NCBI GenBank assembly: GCA_002385755.1
Contig: DGED01000053.1
Span: 10,490 to 17,685 of the forward strand
Source of the DNA: Caryophanales bacterium UBA3935
Lineage (GTDB): Bacteria > Bacillota_I > Bacilli_A > ML615J-28 > CAG-698
Length of the DNA stretch: 7,196 nucleotides
Direction: 5' to 3'
Part shown: in pieces, positions 1 to 5,733 of the stretch
How the letters are laid out: each line of letters begins with the position of its first letter
Position numbering within the stretch: position 1 is the stretch's first letter
Notes under the pieces: model-generated
What the model saw: only the letters and a program-made list of their open reading frames with translations
Database searches by the model: none
What the model was told of the DNA's origin: nothing
Made by a program: the position numbers and the translations under genes

Positions 1-1
1 C

Positions 2-802
2 CACCCCGTCATTTTGGCTTTGTCGGGGACGTTTTCCCTTATTTACGCCTTATACAAGGAAAAAGCGCAGACCGCGCTTAAGGCGCTCGTTTTCGTTGTA
101 GCAATCGCTTTGTTTATCATTATTACCAATTCCATCTTCGCGAGCGAAGGCGAAACCGAGCTCTTTTCTCTCGGGAAAGCGGCGATCACGCTCGAGGAGA
201 TTTATTACGGCGTCGCGCTCGCGGCGTCTTTCGCTTCGGTAATATTTTGGTTTCGTTTTCTGAACAAAACCCTCTCCGACGATAAATTCATCTATCTTTT
301 CGGAAGCGTCCTCCCGCGAACCGGAGCGACATTGGCTTTAAGTTTAAAATCGATCTCGCTTTTCCGAAAGAAAGCGGAAGATATCAAAGAGGCGCTTGTC
401 GGGTTGGACGGCGGAAGCAAAAGAAGCGTCTTTTCCCGCATGCGCCGCGCGGCGCGGGTTTTTCTCGGGCTTTTCGCCTGGTCGTTCGAAAACGTCGCCG
501 ATACGGCGGCGGCGATGCGGGCGCGCGGTTACGGGTTAAAGCCGCGGACGCGATACGCCCGATACCGGTTCCGTTTTTCGGACGGTTTATTGACCGTATT
601 TGCGGTCGCGGTCGTCGCGGCCGTCATTTTCGGCGTCGCATCCGGGGAACTCGCTTACGCGTATTACCCCCGACCCGGAGCGATTGCTTTCGGCTGGGAG
701 GCGATTTGCGCTTACTCTTTATGCGGGATGTTTTTCGCCTGGCCCTTAATTTCGGAGATAAAGGAGATATATAAATGGCGCAGCTTGAAATTCGCAATCT
801 GA
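2..802 (+). CDS. ecfT: ECF transporter transmembrane coupling subunit EcfT (CbiQ family), 5'-truncated by window edge
   Basis: Membrane subunit of an energy-coupling factor importer; it links the ATPases to a substrate-binding S component. The open frame runs from base 2 without a start and opens with His-Pro (HPVIL), which matches the internal 'HP' segment found near the first helices in the CbiQ/EcfT family. I therefore read the TTG at 14 as an internal Leu, with the true start upstream of the window. Visible features in order are hydrophobic helices (about 83-125, 200-255), a long charged cytoplasmic region (about 350-580) with the coupling motif A-M-R-A-R-G-Y-G (ARG at 521-529), and C-terminal membrane segments (590-650, 680-760). 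The ARG motif sits in the coupling helices that contact the ATPase grooves in this family. The 3' end overlaps the ATPase gene by 28 bp, so translation is probably coupled. About 266 residues are visible, close to full length. The family call is firm; substrate cannot be read from this subunit. Confidence 0.9.
   Translation, partial: HPVILALSGTFSLIYALYKEKAQTALKALVFVVAIALFIIITNSIFASEGETELFSLGKAAITLEEIYYGVALAASFASVIFWFRFLNKTLSDDKFIYLFGSVLPRTGATLALSLKSISLFRKKAEDIKEALVGLDGGSKRSVFSRMRRAARVFLGLFAWSFENVADTAAAMRARGYGLKPRTRYARYRFRFSDGLLTVFAVAVVAAVIFGVASGELAYAYYPRPGAIAFGWEAICAYSLCGMFFAWPLISEIKEIYKWRSLKFAI
761..766 (+). promoter_or_regulatory. Ribosome binding site AAGGAG for the fused ECF ATPase
   Basis: AAGGAG lies 8 nt before the ATG at 775 and inside the end of ecfT. 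It fixes the ATPase start and confirms the 28-bp overlap of the two genes. Confidence 0.85.
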
Positions 803-2352
803 CGTTCAAATACCCGGGAGCCGGAAAGCCCGTTCTCGATAACTTATCGCTTAGCGTTCGCGCCGGCGAATTCGTGGTTTTGACCGGCCGGACCGGGTCG
901 GGGAAAACGACTCTTCTCAAGATAATCAAAAAAGATATCGCCCCCTACGGCGAGCTTTCCGGCGAGATTCTATACGCCGGGATACCGTATCGCGAAATTG
1001 ACGGACGAATGTCGGCCGGGGAAATCGGCTACGTCTTTCAGAACCCGGAAAACCAGATCGTTAGCGACCATGTTTGGAGCGAGCTTGCCTTCGGGTTGGA
1101 AAATCTCGGCCTTCCCGATGATTTGATCCGCCGTCGCGTCGGGGAAACGGCGAATTTTTTCGGCATCAACAACTGGTTTTTCCGAAAAACCGCCGAACTT
1201 TCGAGCGGCGAGACGCAACTTTTGTGCTTGGCTTCCGTGATCGCGATGCGCCCGCGGCTTTTGCTTTTGGACGAACCGATGGCGCGGCTTGACCCGACGG
1301 CGCGCGAGCGGTTCCTTTCGTTCCTTATAAAGATAAATCAGGAACTGGGCATCACGGTTTTGCTCGTCGAGCACCAGCTCGAGGACGTGTTGGCGGCCGC
1401 CGACCGGGTTATGGTCTTGGAAAGCGGGACGATCGCCGCGAGCGCCGCCCCGCGCGCGGCCGCGGTCGCGTTTTCCGAGGATTGGGTTGGGACTCTTCCC
1501 GCGGCGATGCGCTTCTTCCGCGCGACGGGCGGAGTCGGCGATTGCCCGATATCGGTAAAAGAGGGACGGGATTACCTGCGCCGTCATTTCCGAAACGATA
1601 TTTTTAAATTACCGCCGGTGGATTTAGCCGAAAAAGAAGAAGTTATCGCCGCAAAGGATTTGTGGTTTCGCTACCGGAGACGGGACGAGGACGTGATCCG
1701 GGGTTTGCGTTTTTCCATCAAAAAAGGCGAGATCGTCGCCGTCCTGGGCGGGAACGGCAGCGGGAAGACGACGCTGCTCAAAATCATCGCCGGCGTTTAT
1801 CAGCCCTACCGCGGAAAAGTCGCGGGAAAAGCGAAGACCGCCCTTCTTCCCCAAAATCCCGAGGACTTATTTTTGGGCCCGACCGTCGCCGATGACCTTA
1901 AGGAAACGGAAGAATCCCGAAAGTGGATCCGGGAACTTTCCGCCGAGCAGTTTCTTTCAAGGAATTTTTATGATCTTTCCGGCGGGGAAAAACAAAAGGC
2001 GGGATTGCTTCGCGTGTTGGGAACTGCCGCCGACGTCCTGCTTCTTGACGAGCCCACTAAGGGGCTCGACGAAAAAGAAAAACGCGACATCGCCGGGATT
2101 CTAAAAAGCCTGCGTAACAAAGGCGTCACTTCCGTCGTCGTAACTCACGACGCGGAGTTCGCGGCGGAAGTATCCGACCGTTGCGCGCTGCTTTTCGCCG
2201 GCGAGATCGTCGCCGCCGGCGCGCCGCGCGAGTTTTTCTCCGGCAATTGCTTCTACACGACCGCGAGCGCCCGCATCGCTCAAGATTACTACCAAGGCGT
2301 CGTCACGGTCGGGGAGCTCGTGATGCTGGCGAGGGAGAACGGCGCGAAATGA
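775..2352 (+). CDS. Fused tandem ABC ATPase of an ECF transporter (EcfA-EcfA' in one chain)
   Basis: A 525-residue cytoplasmic protein with two complete ABC ATPase domains, supplying ATP-driven energy to the EcfT/S membrane pair. Domain 1 (about 1-235): Walker A GRTGSGKT at 38-45, Q-loop Gln89, signature LSSGE at 142-146, Walker B LLLLDEP at 162-168, switch His200. Domain 2 (about 287-500): Walker A GGNGSGKT at 325-332, Q-loop Gln360, signature LSGGE at 401-405, Walker B LLLDEP at 422-427, switch His458. All ATPase-critical residues are present in both halves, so both sites should be competent. The domain 1 signature has Ser for the usual second Gly. The Q-loop-to-signature stretch is about 41 residues in domain 2 against about 53 in domain 1, so its helical subdomain is short. 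A linker of about 50 residues joins the halves. Many ECF systems use two separate ATPase genes; the one-chain form is known in some clusters. The stop overlaps the next start (ATGA). Confidence 0.93.
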   Translation: MAQLEIRNLTFKYPGAGKPVLDNLSLSVRAGEFVVLTGRTGSGKTTLLKIIKKDIAPYGELSGEILYAGIPYREIDGRMSAGEIGYVFQNPENQIVSDHVWSELAFGLENLGLPDDLIRRRVGETANFFGINNWFFRKTAELSSGETQLLCLASVIAMRPRLLLLDEPMARLDPTARERFLSFLIKINQELGITVLLVEHQLEDVLAAADRVMVLESGTIAASAAPRAAAVAFSEDWVGTLPAAMRFFRATGGVGDCPISVKEGRDYLRRHFRNDIFKLPPVDLAEKEEVIAAKDLWFRYRRRDEDVIRGLRFSIKKGEIVAVLGGNGSGKTTLLKIIAGVYQPYRGKVAGKAKTALLPQNPEDLFLGPTVADDLKETEESRKWIRELSAEQFLSRNFYDLSGGEKQKAGLLRVLGTAADVLLLDEPTKGLDEKEKRDIAGILKSLRNKGVTSVVVTHDAEFAAEVSDRCALLFAGEIVAAGAPREFFSGNCFYTTASARIAQDYYQGVVTVGELVMLARENGAK

Positions 2353-3083
2353 AGAGACTGCTCGCGCGACAGGCGTTTGCTGTGGTCGCGATTATTTCCG
2401 TTCTTGTCCTCGGTTTTTTCGCGTTTCTCGCCGAGGCGTATTATTTGCTTTTCATTATCGGCGCTTTGCTCTTGTGTCTTCCCTTTGTTTACCGGTACGA
2501 GGCCAAGGCGCTTGATGTCGAGGAAATCGTCGCCCTGGCGACTTTCACGGCGCTAACCGTGATTGGACGTCTCGTTTTCGCGACTCTCCCGGGAACGCCG
2601 GTCACGGCGATGTTAATCTACGCGGCTTGTTTTTTCGGCAAGACGACGGGTTTTATGCTCGGGGTTTTGACGGCGTTGGTTTCCAATTTGTTTTTAGGTC
2701 ACGGCGCCTGGACGCCCTATCAAATGGCGGCCTGGGGGATTATCGGCTATTTGTCGGGTTTTTTCCGTCCGCTTTTGTTTCCCAAAAAAAACGGCGAAGA
2801 AAGTTTTTTTGCCTTTAGAAGTTATAAAACCGTGATAAATTTAGCGATCCTCTCCGTTTGGGGAGCTATTTGCGGGGCGCTTTTTTCCCTGATCACCGAT
2901 TTAAACAGCGTGTTTTTTTATTACGGAAAATTTACTCTCGCGCGTTATCTTGCGGTGATTTCCGTCGCTTTCCCGGTTACTTTGGAGTATATCATTACCA
3001 ATGTCATTTTCGTTCTTTTGTTTTATCAGCCGCTCCTTCATATTTTCACCCGGCTCAGACAAAAACGCGGCGTCGGCATGTAA
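2349..3083 (+). CDS. ECF transporter S component, CbrT-like (substrate unconfirmed, possibly a cobalamin-type compound)
   Basis: Integral membrane substrate-binding subunit of the ECF importer encoded just upstream. The ATG at 2349 forms an ATGA overlap with the ATPase stop, and a purine-rich GAGGGAG (2331-2337) lies 11 nt upstream. This start gives 244 residues. The same frame is open further upstream, but that stretch is an arginine-rich shadow of the ATPase gene. Two hydrophobic helices (about 8-28 and 31-48) precede the core S domain. The core begins near residue 58 and carries G-R-L-V-F-A-T-L-P-G (73-82), then GHGAWTPYQMAAWG (117-130), then helices at about 162-182 and 200-228. From memory, the R..F...PG plus G.G.WTP.QM pattern belongs to the S-component family grouped with CbrT, predicted or shown to move cobalamin-type substrates. 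That assignment is inference: no substrate-responsive RNA is visible because the operon's 5' end lies outside the window. Membership in the ECF S class is well supported by sequence and by the T-A-S gene order. Confidence 0.85.
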   Translation: MKRLLARQAFAVVAIISVLVLGFFAFLAEAYYLLFIIGALLLCLPFVYRYEAKALDVEEIVALATFTALTVIGRLVFATLPGTPVTAMLIYAACFFGKTTGFMLGVLTALVSNLFLGHGAWTPYQMAAWGIIGYLSGFFRPLLFPKKNGEESFFAFRSYKTVINLAILSVWGAICGALFSLITDLNSVFFYYGKFTLARYLAVISVAFPVTLEYIITNVIFVLLFYQPLLHIFTRLRQKRGVGM

Positions 3084-3095
3084 AGCAAACAAACG

Positions 3096-3118
3096 TTTTC
3101 TACTCGTGATAGTGAAAA
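3096..3118. other. Imperfect inverted repeat between the ECF operon and queT
   Basis: TTTTCTACT (3096-3104) and AGTGAAAA (3111-3118) pair with one bulged T around a 6-nt loop. No T-tract follows, so it is a poor intrinsic terminator on the + strand. It lies just upstream of the queT promoter and could be a weak transcript end or a protein site. No convincing terminator for the ECF operon is seen between 3084 and 3144. Confidence 0.3.
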
Positions 3119-3121
3119 AAT

Positions 3122-3150
3122 CTTATATATGTCGTAAAATGTGGTATAAT
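3122..3150 (+). promoter_or_regulatory. Extended -10 promoter for queT
   Basis: A consensus TATAAT (3145-3150) is preceded by TG plus one base (3142-3144), the extended -10 arrangement. The best -35 at 17-bp spacing is CTTATA (3122-3127), only 3 of 6 matches. The expected transcription start near 3157 falls one or two bases before the first riboswitch stem, which supports this assignment. Confidence 0.82.
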
Positions 3151-3158
3151 AAATTTGA

Positions 3159-3201
3159 AGGTGTTTCCTTGCTAACCACCTAATAAAAATAAAACAAGGA
3201 G
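3159..3201 (+). ncRNA. preQ1-I riboswitch, with the Shine-Dalgarno inside the pseudoknot
   Basis: The layout is an H-type pseudoknot typical of class I preQ1 riboswitches. Stem P1 pairs AGGTG (3159-3163) with CACCT (3177-3181). The loop contains TCCTTG (3166-3171) followed by CTAAC, which holds the conserved C-T-A core. An A-rich strand (3182-3194) crosses the groove. Stem P2 pairs loop TCCTTG with CAAGGA (3195-3200), a perfect 6-bp complement. The Shine-Dalgarno AAGGAG (3196-3201) lies within P2 and 9 nt before the queT ATG. Ligand binding should therefore hide the ribosome site: translational OFF control by preQ1. The downstream gene is the preQ1 transporter queT, which independently supports the call. 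Confidence 0.95.
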
Positions 3202-3210
3202 TTTTCCGTT

Positions 3211-3699
3211 ATGACGATTAGAAGAATTACAAAATTGGCCGCGGTCGCGGCTTTATACGTCGCGTTTACGATTATTAACCCGTTTTCCTACGATATGGTC
3301 CAGTTCCGGGTATCGGAAGTTTTGGTGCTCTTATGTTTTTATCGCCGCGATTACGGTTACGCCCTTATTATCGGTTGTTTTATCGCTAACTTATTCGGGC
3401 CGATGGTCCTCGTTGACGCTTTTTTCGGAAGCCTGGCGACGGCGATTTCGGTGATGTTTATCGCCCGAAGCAAAAACATCGTTCTCGCGAGTCTTTACCC
3501 GGTTGTTTTTAACGCCGTGATTGTCGGTCTCGAATTGCATTACTTTTTGAATCTGCCGCTATTGGAATCGATGGCCTGGGTGGCGCTTGGCGAGTTCGTG
3601 GTCGTTACGACCGTCGGCGTAATCTTGTTTAAAATTCTTGAAAAAAACGACGGTTTCCTTGATTTTATCGAGGCCAATCAAAATCTCCCGCAGGATTGA
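3211..3699 (+). CDS. queT: QueT, preQ1 (queuosine precursor) ECF transporter S component
   Basis: A small polytopic membrane protein (162 residues, usual size for the family) that binds preQ1 and hands it to a shared ECF energising module for import, feeding queuosine modification of tRNA. Recognisable family features are Q-F-R-V-S-E-V-L (31-38), a glycine-rich helix G-C-F-I-A-N-L-F-G-P (55-64), D-A-F-F-G-S-L-A-T (69-77), and the Y-P-V-V-F-N-A helix (96-102) followed by G-L-E-L (106-109). Hydrophobic helices are at about 8-22, 34-43, 49-62, 70-84, 92-115 and 122-142, and the short C-terminal tail is acidic. The ATG at 3211 sits 9 nt after AAGGAG, and that Shine-Dalgarno is part of the preQ1-I riboswitch, so preQ1 should repress its own importer. 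No EcfA or EcfT gene is in this transcript. Identification is strong because the protein family and the cis RNA agree. Confidence 0.95.
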   Translation: MTIRRITKLAAVAALYVAFTIINPFSYDMVQFRVSEVLVLLCFYRRDYGYALIIGCFIANLFGPMVLVDAFFGSLATAISVMFIARSKNIVLASLYPVVFNAVIVGLELHYFLNLPLLESMAWVALGEFVVVTTVGVILFKILEKNDGFLDFIEANQNLPQD

Positions 3700-3724
3700 T
3701 CTCGCAAACGATAATAAATAACCC

Positions 3725-3756
3725 GTCTCTTTCATATTTATTATTATGAAAGAGAT
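3725..3756 (+). promoter_or_regulatory. Perfect inverted repeat enclosing the ZIP start codon (hairpin, or weak terminator)
   Basis: TCTCTTTCAT (3726-3735) is the exact reverse complement of ATGAAAGAGA (3746-3755). One further A-T pair on the inside (3736/3745) and a G-U pair on the outside (3725/3756) extend the stem, with an 8-nt loop. The ATG at 3746-3748 is fully inside the 3' arm. TTTTGTTTTT follows (3756-3765). This could hide the start codon, act as a weak intrinsic terminator for queT, or do both. Confidence 0.55.
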
Positions 3757-4462
3757 TTTGTTTTTAAGCGTCGCCTGCGTCATCCTCGGCACCGGAACGG
3801 GGGCGCTTTTGGGAATATTTTTCGGGTTAAAATCTATCGGTAAAACAATGGCCTTTACCGGCGGGTTAATGCTCGGCATCGTTATTTTTGACCTGGCGCC
3901 GGAAGCTTTGTCTCATGGGAATCTCCCGGTCGCGGCCGCCGGTATTTTCGCCGGCGTTTTTTTTGTTTTCCTGGCGGCGGCGTTTATTAATAAAGGCGAA
4001 AAATCATCGTCACGGCCGTCGCTTTATAACGTTGGGATAATTCTTATGCTCGCGATGGCTCTGCATAACTTCCCCGAGGGGATGGCGATCGGAAGCTCCG
4101 CTATCGCCGATTTTAAATCGGGTCTCGTCGTCGCTTTTATCATTACCCTGCATGATATTCCCGAGGGAATGGCCGTCGCGGCCCCCTTGACAGCCGGGCC
4201 CGGCAATAAGATAAGCGTTTTTATCGCGACGCTTATCTCCGGTCTTTCGACCGTGGCGGGCGCGCTCTTTGGATTATGGTTCGGTCGGATGTCGACCGCG
4301 GGACTTGCTTTTTGTTTGGCGGCCGCCGCCGGAGCGATGCTTTACGTCGTCTTTGGCGAGATGCTTCCCCGAGCGTTCGCGGAGCGAAAAGACAAAAAAA
4401 TTGCGTTAATTACAATTATTGGCATAATAATGAGCGGTATTTTGTTAAAAATCATAAAATAA
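3746..4462 (+). CDS. ZIP-family divalent metal transporter (ZupT/GufA type)
   Basis: A cytoplasmic membrane importer for divalent cations such as Zn, Fe or Mn; the metal cannot be decided here. The 238-residue length is typical for bacterial ZIP proteins. Predicted helices lie at about 4-28, 33-52, 61-81, 94-118, 125-147, 156-180, 183-205 and 218-237, the eight expected for ZIP. The paired metal-site motifs are visible: H-N-F-P-E-G (107-112) in helix 4 and H-D-I-P-E-G (136-141) in helix 5. Helix 5 has Asp where ZupT has Asn; Asp is also used in some GufA-type proteins. The late-helix signature A-G-A-M-L-Y-V-V-F-G-E-M-L-P is at 195-208. A Ser/Lys-rich loop (82-92) lacks the His cluster often seen in eukaryotic ZIPs. 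The start is the first Met before helix 1, but no Shine-Dalgarno precedes it and it lies in a hairpin. It begins 46 bp after queT; no clear separate promoter was found. Confidence 0.9.
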   Translation: MKEILFLSVACVILGTGTGALLGIFFGLKSIGKTMAFTGGLMLGIVIFDLAPEALSHGNLPVAAAGIFAGVFFVFLAAAFINKGEKSSSRPSLYNVGIILMLAMALHNFPEGMAIGSSAIADFKSGLVVAFIITLHDIPEGMAVAAPLTAGPGNKISVFIATLISGLSTVAGALFGLWFGRMSTAGLAFCLAAAAGAMLYVVFGEMLPRAFAERKDKKIALITIIGIIMSGILLKIIK

Positions 4463-4464
4463 GG

Positions 4465-4493
4465 TTGTATTAATAACACTGTTATGATAAAAT
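4465..4493 (+). promoter_or_regulatory. Promoter for the NahK-like kinase
   Basis: TTGTAT (4465-4470), exactly 17 bp, then TAAAAT (4488-4493), with TG plus one base directly before the -10 (4485-4487). This is an extended -10 promoter with a partial -35. The expected start of transcription is near 4500. It follows the ZIP stop directly, so the kinase is probably its own transcription unit. Confidence 0.6.
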
Positions 4494-4518
4494 GTAATTC
4501 ACAGACACGAGGGAAATC

Positions 4519-4525
4519 GGAGAGG
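4519..4525 (+). promoter_or_regulatory. Ribosome binding site GGAGAGG that decides the kinase start
   Basis: GGAGAGG ends 6 nt before the in-frame ATG at 4532. The ATG at 4484 has no comparable site and lies upstream of the predicted transcription start. An ATG at 4527 is in another frame. Confidence 0.75.
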
Positions 4526-4531
4526 AATGCA

Positions 4532-5620
4532 ATGCAGAAAATTTTTCGCCAATATTCTTTCGGGAATGATATCAAAAGCATCGATTCCTTTGGACATGGG
4601 CATATCAATAAAACTTACCTGGCGATAACCGGCAACGGTGAAAAATATATATTGCAAAGAATCAACCAAGATGTTTTTAAAAAACCAAAAGAAGTAATGA
4701 AAAACATCGAACTAATAACGAAATACATCCGCGGCCAAGTGATTAAGGAAGGCGGGGATCCTTCCCGCGCGGCGTTGGAGATTATCCCTACGGTCAACAA
4801 TAAAACCTACGCCGTCGTCGATAATTTTTACTGGCGCTGTTATCGCTATGTTTGCGGGGCTAGGACCTACGAGATTATCGAGGAACCGGAAATGTTTTAT
4901 GAAGTCGGGAAAGCGGTCGGCGTCTTTCAAAGACAGCTGGACGGGTTCCCGATCGAGAAATTGCATATCACAATTCCCGATTTTCACAACACGCCCGTTA
5001 GATTCGAAAGGTTTCTGCGGGCGACGTATACCGATATCAACGACGTGGGGCTGGAGGCCTTTAACGAAGTTAAGTTCATCATCGACCGTAAGGACATCAT
5101 GGGCGTTATTACCGGCATGCTGGACCGCGAGGAAATTCCCTTGCGCGTGACCCACAACGACACGAAACTAAACAATATTATGATCGACGAGAACACGAAA
5201 AGAGCGATCTGCGTCATTGACTTGGACACGGTGATGCCGGGGTCGGTTTTATACGATTTCGGCGACGCGATCCGCGTCGGGGCCTCGACCGCCGTCGAGG
5301 ACGAGCCCGATTTGTCTAAAGTAAAACTGGACAAAAAATTATTCTCGCTATTCAGCCGCGGCTTTTTGGAAGAAACGCATGAATTGCTGAACGAGAAAGA
5401 AATCGAGCACCTTGTCGAAGGCGCGCGGATTATCACGCTCGAGTGCGGGATGCGGTTTTTGACCGACTACTTTGAAGGGAATAACTATTTCAGCATTTCT
5501 TACCAGAAACATAATTTAGTCCGGGCCCGCGCCCAGTTAAAACTTGTTCAGGAAATCGAAGAAAATTACGACAAATTACAAGAAATCATAAAAAATATTA
5601 TTACTGACCTAAAAAAATAG
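4532..5620 (+). CDS. NahK-like sugar 1-kinase (APH/choline kinase fold phosphotransferase)
   Basis: A cytoplasmic kinase of 362 residues predicted to phosphorylate the anomeric hydroxyl of a hexose or N-acetylhexosamine, as N-acetylhexosamine 1-kinase does in lacto-N-biose/galacto-N-biose salvage. The N-lobe has the loop F-G-H-G-H-I-N-K-T-Y (20-29) and the strand Y-I-L-Q-R-I-N (39-45). The catalytic Brenner-type motif H-N-D-T-K-L-N-N gives His208, Asp210 and Asn215. The metal-binding motif is I-D-L-D-T-V-M-P-G with Asp230 and Asp232, followed by Y-D-F-G-D-A-I-R and a conserved S-T-A-V-E-D-E segment. These strings are characteristic of the NahK group rather than of antibiotic-inactivating APH enzymes, so I reject a resistance role. 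The longer ATG at 4484 is rejected (see the ribosome site and promoter). No lacto-N-biose phosphorylase or uridylyltransferase is in the window, so the exact sugar is open. The gene ends in its own terminator. Confidence 0.88.
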   Translation: MQKIFRQYSFGNDIKSIDSFGHGHINKTYLAITGNGEKYILQRINQDVFKKPKEVMKNIELITKYIRGQVIKEGGDPSRAALEIIPTVNNKTYAVVDNFYWRCYRYVCGARTYEIIEEPEMFYEVGKAVGVFQRQLDGFPIEKLHITIPDFHNTPVRFERFLRATYTDINDVGLEAFNEVKFIIDRKDIMGVITGMLDREEIPLRVTHNDTKLNNIMIDENTKRAICVIDLDTVMPGSVLYDFGDAIRVGASTAVEDEPDLSKVKLDKKLFSLFSRGFLEETHELLNEKEIEHLVEGARIITLECGMRFLTDYFEGNNYFSISYQKHNLVRARAQLKLVQEIEENYDKLQEIIKNIITDLKK

Positions 5621-5631
5621 GTCTTTTTTTT
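5606..5631 (+). terminator. Intrinsic terminator overlapping the kinase stop codon
   Basis: GACCTA (5606-5611) pairs with TAGGTC (5618-5623) around a loop of six A residues, followed by eight T (5624-5631). The TAG stop (5618-5620) is the first half of the descending arm, so the last codons of the kinase gene form the ascending arm. Confidence 0.9.
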
Positions 5632-5655
5632 GCTTTTGAATAATTTATTTTCCCC

Positions 5656-5684
5656 TTTATTCCCGGTTTTCGCTATGCTATAAT
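5656..5684 (+). promoter_or_regulatory. Extended -10 promoter for the secreted repeat protein
   Basis: A consensus TATAAT (5679-5684) is preceded by TGC (5676-5678). The -35 at 17-bp spacing is TTTATT (5656-5661), a 3 of 6 match. Transcription should begin near 5691, giving a leader of about 43 nt. Confidence 0.8.
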
Positions 5685-5696
5685 TTTTTTGGCGCG

Positions 5697-5724
5697 CCTT
5701 GATTATGAAAATAAATCAAGGAGG
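5697..5724 (+). promoter_or_regulatory. Leader hairpin covering part of the Shine-Dalgarno of the secreted protein
   Basis: CCTTGATT (5697-5704) is the perfect reverse complement of AATCAAGG (5714-5721), with a 9-nt A-rich loop. The ribosome site AAGGAGG (5718-5724) starts inside the 3' arm, so four of its seven bases are paired when the hairpin forms. The GTG start follows 9 nt later. The structure could lower or condition translation; a small RNA thermometer or simple tuning element is possible. No P1 stem of a preQ1 riboswitch is present. Confidence 0.55.
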
Positions 5725-5733
5725 AAAGTCATA

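Noticed and set aside
14..16. TTG as start codon of the first gene
   Set aside because: The frame is open to base 2 and reads His-Pro-Val-Ile just before it, matching the internal HP segment of CbiQ/EcfT proteins. No ribosome site is visible, so the gene is simply truncated by the window.
970..1587. Minus-strand open frame of 205 codons inside the ATPase gene
   Set aside because: It lies opposite the conserved ABC domain 1, has no recognisable domain and is explained by the NCG-rich codon use of the real gene.
2181..2348. Longer upstream start for the S component
   Set aside because: This stretch translates into an arginine-rich peptide that is a shadow of the ATPase C-terminus. The ATGA junction at 2349 begins a proper membrane protein.
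3084..3144. Intrinsic terminator after the ECF operon
   Set aside because: The only inverted repeat (3096-3118) has a short AT-rich stem with a bulge and no T-tract after it.
4984..5436. Minus-strand open frame opposite the kinase
   Set aside because: Ser-rich low-quality translation complementary to the conserved catalytic region of the kinase; no ribosome site or domain.
4532..5620. Aminoglycoside resistance phosphotransferase
   Set aside because: The fold is shared, but the HNDTKLNN, IDLDTVMPG and YDFGDAIR strings and the GHGHIN loop are those of NahK-like sugar kinases.
5691..5698. GGCGCGCC palindrome as an operator
   Set aside because: An 8-bp CG palindrome is easily produced in this CG-rich background, and no second copy was noticed near a promoter in this window.
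5691..5724. A second preQ1 riboswitch before the secreted protein
   Set aside because: CCTTG/CAAGG resembles P2 of the queT leader, but there is no P1 stem, no C-T-A core, and the gene has no link to queuosine. It is a plain hairpin.
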